Source of the DNA: Xestospongia muta
Lineage: Eukaryota; Porifera; Demospongiae; Haplosclerida; Petrosiidae
Direction: 5' to 3'
Length of the DNA stretch: 64,000 nucleotides
Assembly: GCA_963693285.1 (NCBI GenBank)
Contig: OY848917.1
Location: 2,501 to 66,500, forward strand
Of the stretch, positions 58,500 through 64,000 are shown in pieces (position 1 is the first letter of the stretch; every line of letters begins with the position of its first letter). A program made the translations under genes and the position numbers. The notes below the pieces were generated by a model, which saw nothing but the letters and a program-made list of their open reading frames with translations, was not told the origin of the DNA and made no database searches.

Positions 58500-59056
58500 T
58501 GTTGTCCAAGCATTTCCTTCACATTTGAAAGACCTCCAACATACAAAGAATGGATGAAGGAAGGATGCTTAAAGTGTATAAAGAAGTTAAAAAGGGGGCT
58601 TTATCTGTCAGAAGGGCTGCATTACATACAATATAGTTTTCCAACATCAACTCTTAGTGATAGAGTAAGTGGTCCAGTTTCGTTTAATTCACATAGTGGT
58701 CCTACTTCTTACTTAACAGATGATGCAGAAGAAGAAGAATTGGTTAGTTTTGGGTTATGCTAAAACTCAGAAGGAAATTGTGGCTATTGTGGAGGAAGTG
58801 ATTGCCTCAAAAGGCAATCAAGTACATCTTTCCAAATGATGGTGGGAAGGGTTTAGGCGTAAACATCCTTGTTTGACTCTCACAACTGTAGAGAAACTGT
58901 CTTATGCACAGTCAATTGCTAATGATACAGAAGTAATCAAGAAATACTTTGATATTCTGGAGCAAACACCTTTTGAAAATAATACTTCTGATTTTCCAGC
59001 TCAAAATTTTAATTGCGATGAAAGAGGGCTACCTTTAGACCACAAACATTCATCTT
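58500..59056 (+). pseudogene. Pogo/Tigger-like transposase remnant
   Basis: The reading passes through two or three frames: VKKGALSVRRAAL then FPTSTLSDRVSGPVSF (a pipsqueak-type helix-turn-helix), KTQKEIVAIVEEVIASKGNQ, WEGFRRKHPCLTLTTVEKLS (CENP-B-type DNA-binding part), and FNCDERGLPLDHKHS, the start of the DDE catalytic domain, with the first Asp but Arg where NCDETG is usual. The catalytic domain is then lost at TAG 59056. Frameshifts near 58620 and 58760 and a TGA near 58843. GC is higher than in the flanks. Confidence 0.75.
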
Positions 59057-59879
59057 AGTTGACCTGTGTGATAAATAAACATACAGACATGTAACCAAAA
59101 TAATTATTGATCTTACATGTTAAGGCCATGTGTTAGTTGTACACAAGGCGTGTTCAACACCTTTCACTTAACCTCATTTTAGGACAATCTTGCTGACTAA
59201 TTTTTGACATTGTCTTCTAATAGAGCTGCTGTCTTCTGGTAAGAGTAATAGAGTAATAGTTGGTTGTTTCATGTGCCATCATCTTTCTAGACAAAAAACT
59301 TTTTCTTGTTCTCTCCATTGGCTGTCGTAGAACATTATGAGAAGTCTATTAATTCCTGGTTTAGGTGAGCTATTATATATAAATTCACTTACAATTAAAT
59401 TGGACTTACAAAAAAGTATCTTGAAAGAATAAATGAACGTCTTGCTACTGTTTGCTCAGTCTTTATGTGGTGCGAAGATAAGTTTGAAGTTTGAGAGAGC
59501 ACTTTTAGTTGCCTGTAAGTATTAACTGTCAAATGTTTATGTTTTGTCAATGAGGTTAACTTATTTAACTAGGGCAGTTTCAACATGGCAGGTTTAATAT
59601 CACAGGATGATGTTGAAAAGGCCCATTCTCATCCCTATCTCATTGTCAGCATCTCATGACCCAGGACTAGCTCTGGTGAGACTGAATTGTGTATGTATAC
59701 TGTACATGCATACCAAGTATATCTAGTCACTTGCATTCAAGAGCACAATCGTGTGTACAGATCAGTAGACATATTTTATTTGTGTAGTTACTGCTATCAC
59801 AGTCTCTAGTACACATCTGCATGCAGGTATGTATATAGGTTGAGAAATTACCTTTCATATATGTCTACCTATGTATAGA
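59057..59879. other. Degenerate upstream part of the HECT-like gene
   Basis: Scattered exon-like pieces such as KKYLERINERLATVCSVF (about 59410-59465) between splice-like signals, but no continuous structure. I cannot assign it with confidence. Confidence 0.35.
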
Positions 59880-62210
59880 TAATGCAGGTACTACAGTTCA
59901 ACAAACACGTGATATTGCACTGAGCAATCTCCAAAGAGCCAGAGAAAGGCTCACTGCTAGTGCTTGAGAATCTAAAAATGAAAGTTCTTTTAGCAGGGAA
60001 CTCACTCAAGCATCATCTTTCTTAGGACAGAAGAGAAGTTCTGTGAAACTATTGGGCAAAGCAACCTTGTAAACGTGCAGCGAGAACATGGGCGCACAAA
60101 CTTGTTTGTTTAAGTCGTTGTGCCCAAGACATCATACCAACTACTGATAGTGAGAAAGATGCTTTGTTGGAAGCTGGGCTTGGGGAGAAGAAGATTGTCA
60201 TTGAAGATGTTGACTGCTCGGGGGAAGAGTTTTGTGAACTATTGCATGCAGCATTTCCAAAATTAAAAGATTCTGGTGGCTTCATATTTGCAAAGTGCAA
60301 GTGTAATTCACAGTTTTTAGAACCACTCTCATCTATGTGCTTAACCTCACCAAGACGTTTACAAGAAAGAATTGGTAACTCTAGAACATACATCATCCCA
60401 TTACAGAGAGATTTAGACTTGACACCCTGTCAACTTTCACCTGGGGTAAGGCTTGCAGATTATTAATCTGAACATATTTATCATACATGTACACATAGCC
60501 TGTGGAGAAGTGCCTATCATGTGCTGAGGACGTCCCTGTAACAGTGTTATGTCAGCATTTGTTATCATGTATAGAGCCAAAGACTGTTTTAAAATTGTCA
60601 ACAATTGTGACTTTTCTCCCACTAAACTTATCAAAGTATGCACAAGTTATATTTTGACATAAACAGGACTTTCGTTGATAGGTTGTCTTCAAAGGAGAAC
60701 AGGGTGAAGATGGTGGAGGACTAAGAAGAGTACTTTGGCACCTTTTCTCATTACAACTGAAGGAATGTTACTTTGAGGATGAAGAGAATAAGAAAGTAGT
60801 TTGACATGATATTCTTGGTCTTCAGGTAAATAATGTGTGAAATTGTTTGAATGATATTGATGGTTTTAAATGTATGAAATCTGTTGCTGCTAATTATTTT
60901 CTCTCAACTCCATTGTAGACAAATGTTTTTTTACAAAATTGGCTGTTTGATGTCTGTACCTCTTAGTCAAGGAGGATCAGGCTATCTTTATATCTGTTAG
61001 GGGGTTTATGATTACCTTTGTGGCAAGGAGCTTAACGAAATCACTATTGACTACACTATTATACCTGATTATGACATCAAGCTATTAGTAAGCAAGGTAA
61101 ATAAGTCATGATGACAACATTATAATTACTTCTAATTTAAGAGTGGATTCATGTGAGACTTACTGAATTAATCTAATTCTGTTGTGTAGTTTCTTTATTT
61201 TATATGTTAAAAAGAATGACAGTACTGTATTATTTATGGACTTGTTAATTGTTGTCTTAGATTATAGATGCTGTCAGCAACGAGGACATCCAAGCCCTAT
61301 CAATGGATGCAATAGAAGCACTGTCCAACTGTGGGTTCAACAAGGGTCCCACAACTTTGACACTTGAAGATCGTTCTACTTTGGTCCATAGTATCACAAT
61401 GTATTATACAATACTTCGATCAAAAGCTGAGCTTGATCAACTATGGAACGGACTTCAAACACTGGGTGTGGCAGATGCCACGAAGTCTCACCAGAATAGT
61501 CTAGAATCCCTTTTCACTGCTCCTTCACACCCTACTGAATTGACTTCAGATATCAAGTAGTACATGTACTCTCTGGCAATGTGTTTTTCATTTATTCCTA
61601 ATAGTTATTATCAAGTCACTGTTTCAAAACAGAGTTCGCTACTCTGAGAATTCAAATCATAGAAAAGAGAAAGCGATGGCAAGATATGTACTTTTTGGTG
61701 ACTATTTAGAGGATTGCAAAGGTAAGTAGTCCAGAAATTCTAACTAAAAGGCGACCTGTATCTACCAATAATGTTAAGACTTTCTCATGATGAGGTTGGT
61801 CTTGTGGTTTAGCACTCTAAGTAATTACACAATTAAATTAGTTTACAGTCTCCACTGTTTAAGTGGTTTCTTTGATGTCATTCATTAGTTACTTCATGTA
61901 TACATTCACTAAGATTGGTTATAAGACTTGAATACACTGTTTTTATGTACTTTCACATTCCTTACAGGTGAGTGTAATGAAGTTTCCTTGAAGGATGTTC
62001 TCAGTCTTTTACTGGTTCATCAGCTGTACCTCCACTTGGGTTTGATATAGGTCCAACTATGTCGTTCAGCCACAATGCAGTCTATCCAACAGCCTCTACA
62101 TGTGTTTTCTCACTCACTCTACCTACAAGATACTACAATGACTACAATCAATTTAAGCTCAAAACGAATCAGGCGTTTACTTGTCATGGTGGGTCTAGCT
62201 CAGTTTGATT
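59880..62210 (+). pseudogene. HECT-domain (E3 ligase-like) gene, decayed
   Basis: Pieces in order: ALSNLQRARERLTAS; KRAARTWAHKLVCLSRCAQD through VDCSGEEFCELLHAAFPKLK, GGFIFAKCKCNSQ and IGNSRTYIIPLQRDLD; a CLSCAEDVPV Cys-rich exon; VFKGEQGEDGGGLRRVLWHL, the typical start of a HECT fold; IGCLMSVPLSQGGSGYLYIC; DRSTLVHSITMYYTILR; and the end VPPLGFDIGPTMSFSHNAVY with CVFSLTLPTR. HECT enzymes transfer ubiquitin through a Cys near the end; here the usual TC motif region reads STCVFSLTLP. Breaks: TGA 59965, a shift near 60070, TGA 60802, one extra T near 60930, TAG 60998 and one missing T near 62013. This family of HECT-like proteins is multiplied in sponges and cnidarians. Confidence 0.7.
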
Positions 62211-62398
62211 AATGTTATGCTCAATATTATGCTCTTGATGAAACTATGTCAATCAATAATGTATCTTATCCTCATTGTATTCATTTTATGTTCAATTTAT
62301 TTGTTTTCCTTGTATACTCTTGATGATGAGATTTTGGTAAAATGTTTTGTCAATCAATCTTTTTTTGGAAGAAATCTTTTCAAAAAAAGTGAAAATGT

Positions 62399-63931
62399 TT
62401 ATGTAACTGTTTGTGTAACTGTTTTTGGAGGAGAGTGACAGTTTGATAGGAAGGCTCTTGCTAAGAAATAGCGTTCTACACCAAATTTTGTCTCGGGGTA
62501 CTTTTGAAGTTCTTCTGCTAATAGGATTCTTTGATGTTCAGTTAAGAAATTAGAGGGAAGATCAGGTATGATAACAGTATTACTATCATCATCAGTACTC
62601 ACTGGTCCACTACAATCAATGCCATAATCACAATCCTACAAATAAAAGCACCTGATAAGTAATACTTTCATTTCTTTCTAAATAGTACTCACAACAGTAT
62701 GCTAATCTAACTTTACACATGGTATAATGTTACAGACTTAAAATCTGCTATGTTTTGTAAACTACATAGGCTAACATACATACTGTATAACATGACACTG
62801 ATTACAAAATATACATACTTCAGTAGTTCCTGTAACTCCTAGTACTGCTGTACTTGTTGGTGTTTCCATCCTAGCTTGAGTCATTCCCAGAATCTATAGG
62901 TGATGTGGTGTTTGGTTATGTGCTGTACGGAGAGGATGGTTACACCATACCTCACGAAACATGTCCACTTGAGATTGTATAATTGATAGATAAACACAAT
63001 GAAGGGCACATAGATCAACTTCGCTAGCTGGATCTAATAGACCGACTTCTTCCAGCGAATAGAATAGGAAGTAATAGAAACTAATGCAACCTTGATAAAG
63101 ATCTCTCCATAAACGTTCTATCCTTTGGTTGTGGACACTTCTACCACAGATGAAACTTTTTTCTGGACCTCTCTCGGAATGATCGAGCATGAAGCGTCCA
63201 ACTAGAACATTTTCTCCTCCATTGTCTGAACGTACACAAGATGGTAATCCATAACTCTCGACAGGTTGCAGAAACGCATTAAAAACAGTCATAGCTTTGT
63301 TATTAGAGGCTACTTTTAAGTAAACTGGAACTTGGCTATATCCATCTATACCTCCATGTATTACTAACCGCCACCTTATAAGCTTGTGATATCCATCAAT
63401 GTGCCACAATGCATTGGGGCTTGCAACGTTATATTGCCAACGATGAAGAGTGCTATGTAGCCTAGTTTCCAGTCCCAAGGGGTCAACACGACGAATTGAC
63501 TCTCTCACTCTTTCTCTTTGCAATATCACACCATTAACTTTAAGCAGAGTCTGTATTGATCGTGTGCCACAAGCAGGTAAGCGTGTTACAATCTCCTTAA
63601 CTAGGTCATCCAAATCTTGATTAGTTATTTCACTGAATCGATTGAATTCTATCCCAAACTCCTTTAGTTTTCTTTGAATCGTACCTATTGAGCAACCAAT
63701 CAGGATAGCAATTTCAGTTTCTTTAAATCCATTTTCAACCAAGAATCTAACTTGATCCTCACATATGTCTAAAGGTCGTCTCACACCCGAAGTAATCACC
63801 TCTATCTCATAGTCAGTATTTAATTGCACAATCAGTTGTTGGACTACTCTAGTCACAGCAGTGAAGTCGTGACGATTAGGAACCAGCTGTTCCAGCTGTA
63901 CACACGCTTCCAATTTTTGGCCTACTAACAT
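62399..63931 (-). CDS. DDE integrase (rve-type), two exons, one in-frame stop
   Basis: Exon 1 (63931-62819) has a helix-turn-helix at residues about 53-95 ([20 protein letters not shown]), [15 protein letters not shown], and an integrase core with D179 (LWHIDGYHK), D236 (VRSDNGGEN) and E272 ([11 protein letters not shown]), a complete DDE triad, then [15 protein letters not shown] and [18 protein letters not shown] at 62894 follows, where related proteins have Trp; the frame then continues [11 protein letters not shown] to a GTATGT donor. The intron is 62818-62636, and exon 2 (62635-62399) reads [20 protein letters not shown] and ends in TGA. This is a domesticated or mobile integrase of the type common in aquatic animals. 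No terminal repeats or other element genes are seen in the window. Confidence 0.8.
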
Positions 63932-64000
63932 TTTCTTGTAGACTATTATACTTTAATTGGTCATCACTTATTATTCTTGAGTACAATGTAATACTAACAG
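63930..64000. repeat. Third copy of the 31.1/39.6-kb repeat at window end
   Basis: Matches 31085-31170 and 39625-39705 (TTATTATTCTTGAGTACAAT and ATACTAACAG). In the other two places this sequence leads into an A-type gene, so another A copy may lie just beyond the window. Confidence 0.8.

Noticed and set aside
62205..62438. Plus-strand frame after the HECT-like gene
   Set aside because: It is a hydrophobic AT-driven frame without homology that overlaps the end of the integrase gene on the other strand.
20606..62896. A variant genetic code or selenocysteine use of TGA
   Set aside because: TAA and TAG occur as internal stops as well, and the intact genes end in ordinary stops without TGA inside.
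1..64000. Plant or algal origin suggested by the telomere heptamer
   Set aside because: The exon structure and proteins (LPCAT3-like MBOAT, ERp44, HECT-like and CARD-like families, pogo and MULE types) point to an early animal.

Overview
This looks like the end of a eukaryotic chromosome from an early-branching animal, most likely a demosponge. The evidence is a terminal telomere array on the left edge; an AT-rich genome with very short GT-AG introns (about 36 to 70 nt); an animal-type 16-exon MBOAT lysophospholipid acyltransferase; a decayed ERp44; degenerate HECT-like, pogo-like, MULE-like and integrase elements of the kinds common in sponges and cnidarians; and a four-exon gene whose C-terminal region I recognise, from memory only, as a family expanded in sponges. 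The species cannot be named from sequence alone. The telomere unit is mainly the plant-type heptamer (CCCTAAA)n, unexpected for an animal.

Layout. 1-5.3 kb: telomere, a 131-bp satellite, a field of GGACATATGTCC palindromes, an internal telomeric block and 70 perfect copies of a 10-bp telomere-like unit. 5.3-13 kb: tRNA-derived SINE copies, a triplicated unit, and several satellites and tandem arrays with no genes. 13.2-16.8 kb and 25.6-27.9 kb: two copies of one segmental duplication, each with a perfect 36-bp inverted repeat around a 23-bp minisatellite. 20-23.4 kb: a broken papain-like (YiiX/NlpC-type) hydrolase gene on the minus strand and the intact LPCAT3/MBOAT5-like gene on the plus strand.

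30-57.2 kb is the most interesting part: a cluster of at least eight copies, mostly broken, of a two-subfamily helical protein family. Each full copy has amphipathic or coiled-coil helices, a Gly/Ala-rich membrane hairpin, more helices and a conserved C-terminal motif. The layout resembles apolipoprotein L-like or other alpha-helical membrane-inserting proteins. Inside the cluster sit an intact gene with a possible CARD-like death fold, a small secreted cysteine-rich gene with a 36-nt intron, a Crypton-like insertion with fold-back ends, a coiled-coil gene fragment, a C19/C48-protease plus MULE-transposase remnant, an ankyrin gene and an ERp44 3' half. 57.2-64 kb: pogo-like and HECT-like remnants and a DDE integrase gene.

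Many genes carry single in-frame stops, several of them C-to-T changes that can be verified against a paralogue in this window. The clearly intact genes are the MBOAT acyltransferase (21334-23352) and the possible CARD-like gene (34125-36399); the A-type copy at 39821-40813 has an open frame but no visible start codon.
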